DNA from: Thermoplasmatales archaeon SW_10_69_26 | GTDB lineage: Archaea; Thermoplasmatota; SW-10-69-26 | Reading direction: 5' to 3' | Assembly: GCA_003009755.1 (NCBI GenBank) | Contig: PXUB01000007.1 | Span: forward strand, 1-46,932 | DNA: 46,932 bases | In this document: positions 34,421 through 43,367 of the stretch, piece by piece | How the letters are laid out: the number at the start of each line of letters is the position of its first letter | How positions within the stretch are numbered: the first letter of the stretch is position 1 | Position numbers and translations under genes: made by a program | The notes under the pieces: model-generated | The model's database searches: none | What the model was told of the DNA's origin: nothing | Seen by the model: only the letters and a program-made list of their open reading frames with translations

Positions 34421-35068
34421 TCAGCGGACCTGGTTGGGGTCAGGTCCCTCGGCCTCGTTGTCCTCGTCGTCCTCGTCGGCTTGGAGGCCTTGGAGGGCGC
34501 CGGCGATCTCGGCCGGTCGGTGGCCGAGGGCGAGCGTGCCGATCTCCTCGAGCTCGACGGCGCCGGTGCCGTGCAGGGAGGGGAGCACGCGTTTGAGGAC
34601 GGAGAAGGTCGGCCCCTTGACGTCGGGGGCGTGGACGTAGCCGTGGGACATCTCGCGACGCTGGAAGAGGACCTGAGCCAACAGCGATCCCTGCGGGGTC
34701 GGGTCCTCGCCGCCGAAGGTCAACACCATGTGGCGAGGCATGTCGACATCGGCGACGTCGACGTGGTCGTTGGGGTTGCCCACGGGAGCCACGATGACCC
34801 GACGACCGAACCGGGTGGCGATCATGCCGTCCGGATCGTCGAGCGCGGTCTCGAGCGCGTCGGCGAGCTGGTCGAGCTCGCGGTCGACGTCCGGCGGCAG
34901 CGGGCCGGAATCGGCCGCCGACATGACCTGGAACTCCTCGGGGTCCTGGTCCATCACGGGGTCGGGCCCGGGGAGGTCGAACTCGCCGGGCTCGCCGTCG
35001 ATCTCGGCGTCGGCCTCGGCGACGTCGTCCCCCAGTTCGAGGTCGGGGTCCCGGTCGGGGCGCTCCAT
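34421..35068 (-). CDS. acidic hypothetical protein
   Basis: 215 aa from the ATG at 35068; a TATA-like CTTATGCT at 35090-35097 lies 22-29 nt upstream. An ATG at 35080 adds four residues. The N-terminal 55 residues are almost all acidic (DPDLELGDDVAEADAEID). The core (MIATRFGRRVIVAPVGNPND, HMVLTFGGEDPTPQGSLLAQ) is beta-rich with no motif I recognise. The tail is acidic again. No signal peptide. It converges on L15e, with 235 nt between their stops in which I see nothing. Confidence 0.6.
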   Translation of the reverse strand: MERPDRDPDLELGDDVAEADAEIDGEPGEFDLPGPDPVMDQDPEEFQVMSAADSGPLPPDVDRELDQLADALETALDDPDGMIATRFGRRVIVAPVGNPNDHVDVADVDMPRHMVLTFGGEDPTPQGSLLAQVLFQRREMSHGYVHAPDVKGPTFSVLKRVLPSLHGTGAVELEEIGTLALGHRPAEIAGALQGLQADEDDEDNEAEGPDPNQVR

Positions 35069-35163
35069 CACCCTCGCCATGACCCGACCAGCATAAGGGC
35101 TTGGGGCCAGCGAGGCAAGCTCCGCTCGCCGAGCGAGTCCGCGCCCGAGCCCGAGCGCGACCC

Positions 35164-37095
35164 TCACCGCGTCGCGGCCCGGTACAGGCCCTCGCCGGCG
35201 CTGCCGGCCCACAGCGTGCCCTCGCCCGGGTCGTGGGCGATCGCGGTCGGGTCCGCCGGGGGCGTGGCGTCGGTGCAGCTGCCTCGGGCGGGCGCGCCGG
35301 TCGGCGCGCAGGCGTGCAGGCTTTCGTCGTGCTCGAGCGACCAGACGTGTTGGCCGTGGGGGGCCGGTTGGAGCTCGTCGGCCGCGGGTGGGTCGGCCCA
35401 GGGGGTGAGCGGGCCGCCGGGCTGGGGGTTCGTCCACAGCTCGGCGCCGGTCCCGTCGGCGTAGACGTGGCCGGCGTGGGCGGCCAGCGCGGTCACGGCC
35501 TGTGGGGAGGCGGACAGCGGCGTCCAGGCGCCGTTGGCTTGGTGGGCGAGCACGCCGACGTCGGTGGCGGCCAGCAGCGAGGCCGTGGCCTCGTCGTAGG
35601 CGATGGCGTGCACGGCTTCGCCGACCGTGACGAGCGGCGGGTTGGCGCCCAGTTGCAAGACCGGGTCCCAGGTTTCGCCGCCGTCGCGGGTCTCGTAGAC
35701 CTTGCTGGGGGCGAACTCGAGCTGGACGGCGGCCCAGGCGGTCTCCGGGTCGGCCGGGTGGGTCTCGAGGTCGACGACGGTGCCGTCGTTGGTGCCGTCG
35801 AGCACGGTCGTGTCCCAGGTGGCGGTGTCGAGGTCGCCGACCTGGACGTAGGCCAGCCCGTTCCAGTTCGAGCCGCCGGCGTAGATGGTCTCGGCGGCGG
35901 GCGTGGCGGCGGCCGCGTCGACGCCGGTGAGGCCGATGCCGGCGCCGGTGTGCTGCCAACTCGAGCCCCGATCGGTGCTGGCCCACAGGCCCAGCAGGCC
36001 GCCGGCCAGCAGCACGTCGCCGCGAGGGGCGGTCTCGACGGTTCGCAGGGGGGCTGGCGTGAAGCCCTCCGAGCGGCCCTCGAAGGTGAACCCGCCCCGC
36101 TCGCCGGGGCCGATCCAGTTGACGCCCAGCGTCTCGTCGGTGAAGAACACGGCGTCGGGTTCGGCGGGGTCGGCCACCATGCCGGTGGCTTGCCAGCTGA
36201 GCTCCCCGACGCCCATGTCGGTCCACGTCTGGCCCGCGTCGCGGGTCAGCCAGACGCCCTCGTTCGTGGCGGCGTAGAGGCCGCCCTCGGGGTGGGCCGC
36301 CATGGCGTTGACGGCGGGGACGTCCTCGATCGTCTCCCACGTCTGGCCGCCGTCGGTGGAGCGTTGGAACGGGCCGAAGCCGTGGCGCCAGATCGTGCCG
36401 TCCGGTTCGGCGGCGAGGCCGCGGGCGCCGGTGTCTTGCTCGATCCAGGTCTCGCCGGCGTCGGTGGTGACCCAGGTGGTGCCGAGGTCGGCCAGCACGA
36501 GGTGGTCCTCGGTGGGGCCGAAGACCAGGCCCTCGAGGGCGGCGTCACCCTGGTAGGGGGTCTCGATCGTGGTCCAGGTCTCGCCGCCGTCGTCGGAGAG
36601 CACGAGGTGTTGGGGGGCGCCGGGGCTCGGTTGGACGCTGGCGGCGACGGCGCCGGTGCTCGAGACGGCCATCACGCGGGAGAGGTAGGCGTCGACGGCC
36701 GTCTCCCAGGTCTGACCGGCGTCGGTCGATCGGGCGATGCCGCCGTTGCCGGCGAGGTAGGACTTCGCGGGATCGGTGGGGTCGAAGGCGACGTCGGCGG
36801 TGGTCACGCCGGGGTCTTGGGTCCGGGTCCAGGTGTGGCCACCGTCGGTGGATCGCAGCGTGCCCTCCCGCCAGGTGCTGACGACGAGGGCCTCCCCGCT
36901 GGCCCCGACGTCGGCGGCGGGTCCGGCCGTGGGCGATGGGGCCGGTTGCCAGGCGAGGGCGGCGGGGTCGCCGGGCGTGGCCACGGTGTCGTCGGCGAAC
37001 TGGGCGAGGCCGGCCGTGGCCATCGCGGTGGTCAAGGCGAGGGCGAGCAGGCCGGCGATCAGGGTCCAAGGGGGGCTGTTGCGCGTCATCGTCAT
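35164..37095 (-). CDS. secreted BNR/Asp-box repeat protein, downstream paralogue
   Basis: 643 aa from the ATG at 37095 (or 37089). Signal peptide then LAQFADDT. Asp-box motifs (STDGGHTW, STDAGQTW, SDDGGETW, TTDAGETW, TRDAGQTW) are spread through the protein, as in sortilin- and sialidase-like propellers of ten or more blades; two such motifs also occur near the C-terminus. Its start is only 2 nt after the stop of the upstream paralogue, so they form an operon. Very similar N-terminal domain (GEALVVSTWREGTLRSTDGG) shows tandem duplication. No lipobox or sorting tail, so it is probably released or held by another protein. Confidence 0.8.
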   Translation of the reverse strand: MTMTRNSPPWTLIAGLLALALTTAMATAGLAQFADDTVATPGDPAALAWQPAPSPTAGPAADVGASGEALVVSTWREGTLRSTDGGHTWTRTQDPGVTTADVAFDPTDPAKSYLAGNGGIARSTDAGQTWETAVDAYLSRVMAVSSTGAVAASVQPSPGAPQHLVLSDDGGETWTTIETPYQGDAALEGLVFGPTEDHLVLADLGTTWVTTDAGETWIEQDTGARGLAAEPDGTIWRHGFGPFQRSTDGGQTWETIEDVPAVNAMAAHPEGGLYAATNEGVWLTRDAGQTWTDMGVGELSWQATGMVADPAEPDAVFFTDETLGVNWIGPGERGGFTFEGRSEGFTPAPLRTVETAPRGDVLLAGGLLGLWASTDRGSSWQHTGAGIGLTGVDAAAATPAAETIYAGGSNWNGLAYVQVGDLDTATWDTTVLDGTNDGTVVDLETHPADPETAWAAVQLEFAPSKVYETRDGGETWDPVLQLGANPPLVTVGEAVHAIAYDEATASLLAATDVGVLAHQANGAWTPLSASPQAVTALAAHAGHVYADGTGAELWTNPQPGGPLTPWADPPAADELQPAPHGQHVWSLEHDESLHACAPTGAPARGSCTDATPPADPTAIAHDPGEGTLWAGSAGEGLYRAATR

Positions 37096-37097
37096 CC

Positions 37098-39053
37098 TCA
37101 GTTCGTGGCGGCGCGGTAGAGGCCGTCGTGGGGGGTGGTGGCCCAGAGCGTCTCGGCGGCGGTCACGTGGCTGATCGCGGTGGCGTCGACGGGCGGGGTA
37201 TCCCTCGTGCAGTCGCCTTGTAGCGGAGCCTCGGGGTGGCAGGCCTGGACGGTTCCCCCGGCCAGGGCCCACGCCCGCTCGCCGCTGGGGGCGAGCTCGA
37301 GCTCGTCGACCCGGGCGCCGGCCTCGGCCCAGGGGGCGAAGACGGTCTCGTCGGTGTGGGCTCGCCAGAGGTCGGCGCCTTGGCCGCCGGCGAGCGTGAT
37401 GTTTCCGTTGGTGGCGACGGCTCGGGCGCCGTCGGTGCCGGTCAGGCGGGGGGTCCAGGTGTCGCCGGTCTGGACGTAGACGCCGTTGCCGGTGGCGACG
37501 ACGAGGCGGTCCTGGGCGTCGTCGTAGGTCACCTCGTTCATCCCGACGTTGACGTTCGAGACGCTGGGGGGCGTGTCGGCGCCGGCGGTGAAGATCGGTT
37601 CCCAGGTCTCGCCGCCGTCGGTGGTCTCGTAGACCTTGCTGGGGGCGAGGTCGACGGCGACGGCGGCCCACGCGGTCTCGGGGTCGTCGGGGTGGACGGT
37701 GAGGTCGGTGACGTGGCCGTCGTTCGTCTCGAGGATGTGCTTGCTCCAGTCGCTGTCGTCGAGGTGGCCGACCTGGACGTAGGGTTGGTAGATGCCGTTG
37801 GAGCCGCCGGCGTACAGGCGGCCGGTGTCGGTGGCGGCGGCCGCGTCGACGGTCGAGATGCCGAGCCCGGCGCCGGCGTGGGTCCAGCCGGTCCCGTCGT
37901 TGGCGTAGAGGCCTTGCTGGCCGCCGGCGAGCACGACGTCGGTCGTGGGTGCGGTGGCCAGCGTGTCGACGGCTACGGGGGGGAAGCCCTGGGTTCGGCC
38001 CTCGTAGACGTAGCCGTCGTCGGTGGGTTCGACGTGGTTGAGGCCGATCTGCTCGTCGGTGAAGAACACGGCGTCGGGGTTGGCTGGGTCGGCCACCATG
38101 CCGGTCGCCAGCCAGGCGACGGTGTCGGCGCCCATGTCGGTCCAGGTGTCGCCGTCGTCGGTCGTCACGTGGATGCCCTGACTGGTCGCGACGTAGAGGC
38201 CGCCCTCGGGGTGCGGGGCGAGCTCGCGGGGCACGTGGTCGAAGGGGACGGCCTCCCACGTTTGGCCGCCATCGGTGGAGCGTTCGGGGTGCTCCTCCCA
38301 GGTGCCGTCGCCGGAGGGGATCGTCTCGCCCATGCCGGCGCGCCAGATCGTACCGTCGGTCTCGCTGGCGAGCCATCGGGCTCCCTGGTCTTGGTGGGTC
38401 CAGGTCTGCCCGCGGTCGTCGGTGACCCAGGATTCGGTGAGGCCGGCGACGACGATGTCCTGGGAGGTGGGGCCGAAGGCCAGGCCTTGCAGCGAGGTGG
38501 AGCCCTCGTAGGGCTTGGGGATCTCGGTCCACGTGTCCCCGCCGTCCTCGCTGACGAGGAAGGTCTGCGAGTCGAAGGTGTCCTCGGCGCGGATGCTGGC
38601 GGCGACGGTGCCGTCGGGGTGGATGTCGACGACGCGGGAGCGCTCGGTCTCCAACGAAAGCTCCCAGGTCTCGCCGGCGTCGGTGGTCCGGGCGAGGCCG
38701 CCGAACCCGGCGAGGTAGCCTCTCTCGGGGTCGTTGGGATCGAAGACGACCTCGCCTTCCTCGACGCCCCTCGTGTCGACGGGCGAGAAGGAGTGGCCGC
38801 CGTCGGTGGATCGAAGCGTGCCCTCGCGCCACGTGCTGACGACGAGGGCCTCCCCGCTACCGCCGACGTCGCGGGCGGGAGCGCCCGACGGGGTCGGGGC
38901 CGGCTCCCAGTCGAGGTCGGTGTCCGCGTCGGGTTCCGCCGTGGGGGCGAGGCTGGCCGGCGCGGTGGGCGCCATCGCCGTGACGAGGGTCGTGGCGAGG
39001 AGGGCGGTTGCGAGCGTGGCGGGAACGGATCGCGAGGGGGAGCAAGCAGGCAT
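37098..39053 (-). CDS. secreted BNR/Asp-box repeat protein, upstream paralogue
   Basis: 651 aa from the ATG at 39053, supported by a TATA-like TGTATTCC at 39077-39084; a GTG at 39062 is possible. Signal peptide MPACSPSRSVPATLATALLA. Asp boxes STDGGHSF, TTDAGETW, SEDGGDTW, STDGGQTW, TTDDGDTW, TTDGGETW. The sequence follows its neighbour's almost domain by domain (GEALVVSTWREGTLRSTDGG, ATGMVADPANPDAVFFTDEQ, PSKVYETTDGGETW). It is the first gene of the two-gene operon. Role unknown; large propellers of this type bind ligands or polysaccharides. Confidence 0.8.
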   Translation of the reverse strand: MPACSPSRSVPATLATALLATTLVTAMAPTAPASLAPTAEPDADTDLDWEPAPTPSGAPARDVGGSGEALVVSTWREGTLRSTDGGHSFSPVDTRGVEEGEVVFDPNDPERGYLAGFGGLARTTDAGETWELSLETERSRVVDIHPDGTVAASIRAEDTFDSQTFLVSEDGGDTWTEIPKPYEGSTSLQGLAFGPTSQDIVVAGLTESWVTDDRGQTWTHQDQGARWLASETDGTIWRAGMGETIPSGDGTWEEHPERSTDGGQTWEAVPFDHVPRELAPHPEGGLYVATSQGIHVTTDDGDTWTDMGADTVAWLATGMVADPANPDAVFFTDEQIGLNHVEPTDDGYVYEGRTQGFPPVAVDTLATAPTTDVVLAGGQQGLYANDGTGWTHAGAGLGISTVDAAAATDTGRLYAGGSNGIYQPYVQVGHLDDSDWSKHILETNDGHVTDLTVHPDDPETAWAAVAVDLAPSKVYETTDGGETWEPIFTAGADTPPSVSNVNVGMNEVTYDDAQDRLVVATGNGVYVQTGDTWTPRLTGTDGARAVATNGNITLAGGQGADLWRAHTDETVFAPWAEAGARVDELELAPSGERAWALAGGTVQACHPEAPLQGDCTRDTPPVDATAISHVTAAETLWATTPHDGLYRAATN

Positions 39054-39119
39054 CGTGATCACGCCGTGAGCGAGCGGGAATACAGGCTCCTGAGGGGCTA
39101 GGCGGGCGCACGGGGCGAG

Positions 39120-39758
39120 CTAGTCGGTGGTGAAGCTCGCGTAGGAGAAGCCGCTGGCGTCGTCGCGCACGATGCTGCCGTCCCAGTTCCCCCACGACGC
39201 GGGGCTGGTGCCTTGCAGCTGGGCCTCGCAGTCGACGGTCTGCATGTCGTCGGTGGGACCGTGCGCGACCCCAGCCTGCGTGGCGTCACACGTGACGCGG
39301 AGGAGGCCGCCGATCCCGATGAACCCGGCGTGTTCGATCGCCTGGAGCGTGGTCTCCCCCTCGCTCGAGGTGACGAACGTGACGGATGCGATGCCTGCGT
39401 CGTAGCGCTGCCCGTCGCAGGGCTCCACGACGCCGGCCTCGACGAGCGGGGACAGCGATTCGCCGGCGACGTTCAGCGCGCCGAAGCCGATGGGGGCGTC
39501 GCCCTCGTCGGCGAACAGGCAGTTCGGTCGGTCGAGGGCCTCGTTCTGCGTCGCGACCGTCAGCGGATCGCTGGCGGTGGTGGTCGACATCTCGAGGTCC
39601 GGTGCCTCGCCCGTCACGTCGACGTCGACGACGGTCGCCTCGGCCTCGGCGACGGCCACCGTCTCGGTGTCGGTTGCGGTCTCGTCCGCCGCGGCTGCGG
39701 CGACGGCGGGCACTCCCAGCAACAGGACGGCAAGCGTCGTTGCGATGATGCGGTGCAT
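39120..39758 (-). CDS. secreted protein
   Basis: 212 aa, ATG at 39758 with GGGAGG 8-13 nt before it. Signal peptide MHRIIATTLAVLLLGVPAV, followed by an Ala/Thr/Glu-rich stretch and a beta-rich domain with four cysteines (NCLFADEG, EPCDGQRYD, LLRVTCDATQ, DCEAQLQG). No motif recognised. It may be the last gene of the neighbouring BNR cluster or separate; a hairpin and repeats (39785-39832) sit upstream. Confidence 0.6.
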   Translation of the reverse strand: MHRIIATTLAVLLLGVPAVAAAAADETATDTETVAVAEAEATVVDVDVTGEAPDLEMSTTTASDPLTVATQNEALDRPNCLFADEGDAPIGFGALNVAGESLSPLVEAGVVEPCDGQRYDAGIASVTFVTSSEGETTLQAIEHAGFIGIGGLLRVTCDATQAGVAHGPTDDMQTVDCEAQLQGTSPASWGNWDGSIVRDDASGFSYASFTTD

Positions 39759-39784
39759 CGTCGAACCTCCCGACCCCCTGACGA

Positions 39785-39832
39785 GGGGTCACCAAGCGAC
39801 CCCTTGCCATGCTCAAAAACGTTCACCAAGCG
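39785..39832. promoter_or_regulatory. hairpin and direct repeat TCACCAAGCG upstream of secreted protein
   Basis: TCACCAAGCG occurs at 39789-39798 and 39823-39832, 34 nt apart. The first copy lies in a hairpin GGGGTC/GACCCC (39785-39803). Between them is a CAAAAACG stretch. The arrangement suggests operator sites for the gene starting at 39758. Confidence 0.4.
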
Positions 39833-39931
39833 TTCGGGGAGGGCGAACGGTCGCCCCCAGGGCGTGGCCGTCGCCCGCCGGTGCAGGGGAACCTCATGGC
39901 CCGACGCCACCGCCCGGCCCGATGCTTGCGC

Positions 39932-41473
39932 CTAGTGCAAGAACGCTCGCTGCCCGCTCATCACCATGGCGATACCGTTCTCGTCCGCGGCCTCGATGAC
40001 CTCCTGGTCCCGGATGGAGCCGCCGGGTTGGATGATGGCTTCGACGCCGGCCTCGGCGGCGACGTCGATGGCGTCGCGGAACGGGAAGAAGGCGTCGGAG
40101 GCGAGCACGCTGCCCTCGATCCGGTCGCCGCCCTTCTTCGTGGCGATCCAGGAGGCGTCGACGCGACTCGTCTGGCCGCCGCCGATGCCGACGGTCTGGC
40201 GGTCCTTGACGAAGACGACGCTGTTGGACTTGACGTGGCGGACGCACCGCATCGCGAACACCATGTCGGCCAGCTGGTCGTCGGTGGGTTCGCGCTCGGT
40301 GGCGATCTCCCACTCGTCGGGGTCGATCGGTTTCACGTCGCGGTCCTGGACGATGGCGCCGCCGACGACGCCGCGGATCGAGCGGCCCTGTCGGGTCGCA
40401 TCGTTCCAGGGGACCTCGAGGACGCGGAGGTTCTCGTTCTCGGTCAAGATCGCCAGCGCCTCGTCGGTGTAGTCGGGCGCGATCAGGCACTCGAGGAACA
40501 GCTCGTCGAAGGCCCGAGCGGCCGCCTCGTCGACGGTGCGGTTGGCGGCGATGATGCCGCCGTAGGGGCTGTCGGTGTCCGTGGCGAAGGCCTGGCGGAA
40601 CGCCTGCTCGATCGTGTCGGCGACGGCGATGCCGCTGGGTGTGGCGTGCTTGATGATGGCGACGGCCGGGTCCTCGAACTCCTTGACGGTCTCGAGGGCC
40701 GCGTCGACGTCGAGCACGTTGTTGTACGACAGCTCCTTGCCGTTGAGCTGGCGCGCCTTCGTCACGCAGGGCTCCTCGGGCTGGCGGGGGGAGGCGTAGA
40801 AGGCCGCCTGCTGGTGGGAGTTCTCGCCGTAGCGCAGATCCTGGAGCTTCTCGAGGGCGAGCGCGGTCTCGCCGGGGAAGCCGCCCTCGTCGTGTTGCTC
40901 GCCGAGCCAGTCGGCGATCACGGCGTCGTAGCGGGCGGTGTGCTGGAAGGCCTCGAGCGCGAGCTCGCCGGCGAGAGCCTCGGAGGGGCCCTCGGCGGAG
41001 GCGACGGCCTCGGCGACGGCCTCGTAGCGCCCGGGCCGGGCCACCGGCAGGCAGGCCCCGTGGTTCTTGGCGGCGGCGCGCAACAGGGTGGGCCCGCCGA
41101 TGTCGATCATCTCGAGCGCCTGCTCGCGGTCGGCGCCTTCCTCGACCGTGGCCTCGAAGGGGTAGAGGTTGACGCAGACGAGATCGATGGGGTCGACGCC
41201 GAGGTCCGCGAGCGTGGCGAGGTCCTCGGGCTCGTCGCGGCGCGCGAGGATGGCAGCGTGGATGGTCGTGTGGAGGGTCTTGACCCGGCCGTCGAACAGC
41301 TCGGGTTGGCCGGTCACGTCCGCGACGGTGCGGACCTTGAGCCCCTCGTCCCTCAGGCGTTGCGCTGTCCCTCCGGTCGAGACGAGCTCGACGCCCTGCT
41401 GGGAGAGCTCGCGAGCGAACTCCCCGACACCCGTCTTGTCGAAGGTCGAGATCAGTGCGCGGCGAACGTCCAC
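39932..41473 (-). CDS. purH: bifunctional AICAR formyltransferase/IMP cyclohydrolase
   Basis: 513 aa from the GTG at 41473. The N-terminal cyclohydrolase half (STFDKTGVGEFARELSQQG, GRVKTLHTTIHAAIL) is followed by the transformylase half with LRYGENSHQQAAFY, KHATPSGIAV (the conserved Lys-His pair; the family more often has KHxNPCG), SPYGGIIAANRTVDE and a C-terminal DAFFPFRDAID and IQPGGSIRDQEVI. It catalyses the last two steps of IMP synthesis. A TATA-like CCTTATCC at 41505-41512 is 32-39 nt upstream. Bifunctional PurH is not universal in archaea, many of which use PurP and PurO. No purine neighbours. Confidence 0.95.
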   Translation of the reverse strand: MDVRRALISTFDKTGVGEFARELSQQGVELVSTGGTAQRLRDEGLKVRTVADVTGQPELFDGRVKTLHTTIHAAILARRDEPEDLATLADLGVDPIDLVCVNLYPFEATVEEGADREQALEMIDIGGPTLLRAAAKNHGACLPVARPGRYEAVAEAVASAEGPSEALAGELALEAFQHTARYDAVIADWLGEQHDEGGFPGETALALEKLQDLRYGENSHQQAAFYASPRQPEEPCVTKARQLNGKELSYNNVLDVDAALETVKEFEDPAVAIIKHATPSGIAVADTIEQAFRQAFATDTDSPYGGIIAANRTVDEAAARAFDELFLECLIAPDYTDEALAILTENENLRVLEVPWNDATRQGRSIRGVVGGAIVQDRDVKPIDPDEWEIATEREPTDDQLADMVFAMRCVRHVKSNSVVFVKDRQTVGIGGGQTSRVDASWIATKKGGDRIEGSVLASDAFFPFRDAIDVAAEAGVEAIIQPGGSIRDQEVIEAADENGIAMVMSGQRAFLH

Positions 41474-41589
41474 CGCTGTTACCCCTTGAGGATGCTCGAA
41501 CTTGGGATAAGGGTTACGCTCGGCCGACCGCGGATGTCCGCGGGTCGCTGGGGCCAACGTTCAAGCCGGAAGGCCGGCTACCCTGCGGT

Positions 41590-42174
41590 GTGGAGTCCAC
41601 CCTCTTCTGTCCGGCCTGCGACAGCGAGGACCTCGAGACGCGGGTCGAGCGGCTCGAGATCCCGCACTTCGGCGAAGTCATCCAGATGACGTACCTGTGC
41701 GAGACATGCGGCTTCCAACGCTCGGATCTCACGATCACGAAGCAGGAGGAGGCCGCGCGCTACCGGTTGGAGGTCACCGAGGAGGAGGACCTCGCCACGC
41801 GGGTCGTGCGCTCGGCCAGCGGCCACTTCGAGATCCCGGAGCTGGACATCCGGGCCGAGCCGGGCCGCGCCGCCGAGGCGTTCGTGACGAACGCCGAAGG
41901 CATCCTCGACCGGTGCAAGGACGCCATCGAGATGGCGATGCAAGGCACCGAGGCCGAGGACAAGCGCGACCGTGCCCAGCGCCTGCTCGACCGGGCTGAA
42001 CGGCTGCGGTCGCTGGAGGAGACGTGGACGATCGTGATCGAGGACCCGCAGGGCAACTCGGCCATCCTCGGCGACGAGGTCGAACGGACCGAGCTCTCCG
42101 ACGAGGAGGCCGACGACCTGAAAGCACCGGGCGCGCCGGGTGCCGACGAGGGCCCCGAGCCCGTCGAACCCTAG
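41590..42174 (+). CDS. ZPR1-family zinc finger protein
   Basis: 194 aa from a GTG. The zinc ribbon is CPAC (C7, C10) then CETC (C37, C40), followed by the single ZPR1 alpha/beta module (RYRLEVTEEEDLATRVVRSA, ITIVIEDP-type strand WTIVIEDPQGNSAIL). Archaeal copies have one module, in contrast to two in eukaryotes. The eukaryotic protein binds translation elongation factor 1A, and an archaeal role in translation is inferred. Highly acidic tail. Divergent from purH. Confidence 0.85.
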   Translation: MESTLFCPACDSEDLETRVERLEIPHFGEVIQMTYLCETCGFQRSDLTITKQEEAARYRLEVTEEEDLATRVVRSASGHFEIPELDIRAEPGRAAEAFVTNAEGILDRCKDAIEMAMQGTEAEDKRDRAQRLLDRAERLRSLEETWTIVIEDPQGNSAILGDEVERTELSDEEADDLKAPGAPGADEGPEPVEP

Positions 42175-42262
42175 CCAGCGCCCCTCCCCGCGCCCGAGGG
42201 CAGCGAGGGCGCGGCAGGATGGACTGAGGCGGGAGGGCGGCTCCGGGCTCCGATGGACGCCA

Positions 42263-42433
42263 TCACGTGTTGCGATCGACGAACCGTCCAGCGGTGTCCT
42301 CGTCGGGTCCGAAGGGACGGTTCGGGGCGTGTTCGTCGATCAAAAGCTGCCGGCGGTAGTAGGATTCGCAGGCCGACAGGTACTCGGCGAACGCGGGATC
42401 GTCGACCTCGGAGCGTCGGATGCGGTCCAACAT
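42263..42433 (-). CDS. small hypothetical protein
   Basis: 56 aa from the ATG at 42433 (or 58 from the GTG at 42439), beginning MLDRIRRSEVDDPAFAEYL and ending AGRFVDRNT. The amino-acid make-up is coding-like, with a helical, charged N-terminal half (YLSACESYYRRQLL). No family recognised. It lies downstream of the crotonase gene's upstream neighbours on the same strand, with about 90 nt to the next stop. Confidence 0.5.
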   Translation of the reverse strand: MLDRIRRSEVDDPAFAEYLSACESYYRRQLLIDEHAPNRPFGPDEDTAGRFVDRNT

Positions 42434-42521
42434 CTGCACCGATCGTGCCTCGCCCTCGTTACGGGGGTTGTGAGGCCATAGTTCTTTCGCCGGGCGGCGT
42501 CAGCGGCTCGGCCGCGTGATG

Positions 42522-43310
42522 TCACTTGTGGGTGAACTCGGGGTCGCGATCCTCGAGGAAGGCGTCGATGCCTTCCTGGGCGTCGTGGGAGCCGAAGACG
42601 TCGGCGAAGGCGTCGACCTCCTTCCGGATGCCCTCGGAGAGGGGGGTGCGCCAGCTGGCGCGCAGGGCGCGCTTGGCGCCGGCGAGCGCGAGGGCGCTGT
42701 GCTCGGCCATCGATCCGGCCAGGTCCAGCGCCTCGTCCACGGCCTCGCCGTCGGCGGTCGTCTCCTCGACGAGCCCGAGCTCGGCGGCTTCGTCGGCGTC
42801 GACGAGGTCGCCGGCGAGGACGAGCCGCATCGCTTGCCCGAGACCGATCAGGCGGGGCAGCCGCTGGGTCGCGCCGCCGCCGGGGATGATGCCGAGGTTG
42901 ACCTCGGGCGAGCCGAGCTTGGCGCCCTCGCTGGCGAGACGGACGTCGCAGGCCAGCGCGAGCTCGAGCCCGGCACCGAGCGCGTGGCCGTCGATCGCCG
43001 CGATCACGGGCACGGAGAGGCCCTCGATGCGCTCGTACATGCGAGGAGGCGAGATGAACTCGCGTTGCTCGGCGACGGTTCGCTCGCGCATCTCGGCGAG
43101 GTCGGCGCCGCTGGCGAAGGTGCCCTCGGTGCCGGTCAGCACGAGCACGCGAGCCTCGTCGGCGATCGCCTGCTCCATCGTGGCGAGCAGCGCATCGCGG
43201 GTCGGACCGTCGAGCGCGTTGCGCTTGTCGGGTCGGTCGATCCGGACAACGCGCACGCCCTCGGGTCCGCGACCCGCGAACGCGACCGTGTCGGCCTCGT
43301 CGGCGCTCAT
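42522..43310 (-). CDS. enoyl-CoA hydratase/isomerase (crotonase) family protein
   Basis: 262 aa. The crotonase fold is clear: RIDRPDKRNALDG, the oxyanion-hole FASGADLAEMRERTVA and HALGAGLELALACDVRLA, and SPEVNLGIIPGGGATQRL. In true hydratases two glutamates act; E136 (SPEV) is kept, but the second position, AMEMVLTG in the rat enzyme, is AMRLVLAG here, so R162 replaces it. Such proteins may isomerise, hydrolyse or dehydrate other acyl-CoAs. Substrate unknown. The DUF357 gene is about 60 nt upstream on the same strand. Confidence 0.82.
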   Translation of the reverse strand: MSADEADTVAFAGRGPEGVRVVRIDRPDKRNALDGPTRDALLATMEQAIADEARVLVLTGTEGTFASGADLAEMRERTVAEQREFISPPRMYERIEGLSVPVIAAIDGHALGAGLELALACDVRLASEGAKLGSPEVNLGIIPGGGATQRLPRLIGLGQAMRLVLAGDLVDADEAAELGLVEETTADGEAVDEALDLAGSMAEHSALALAGAKRALRASWRTPLSEGIRKEVDAFADVFGSHDAQEGIDAFLEDRDPEFTHK

Positions 43311-43367
43311 CGAGGGCCGGATGCGGACCGCAGGGGAAAACGTTGCGAAGCAGCGCCGCGGGCGCTA

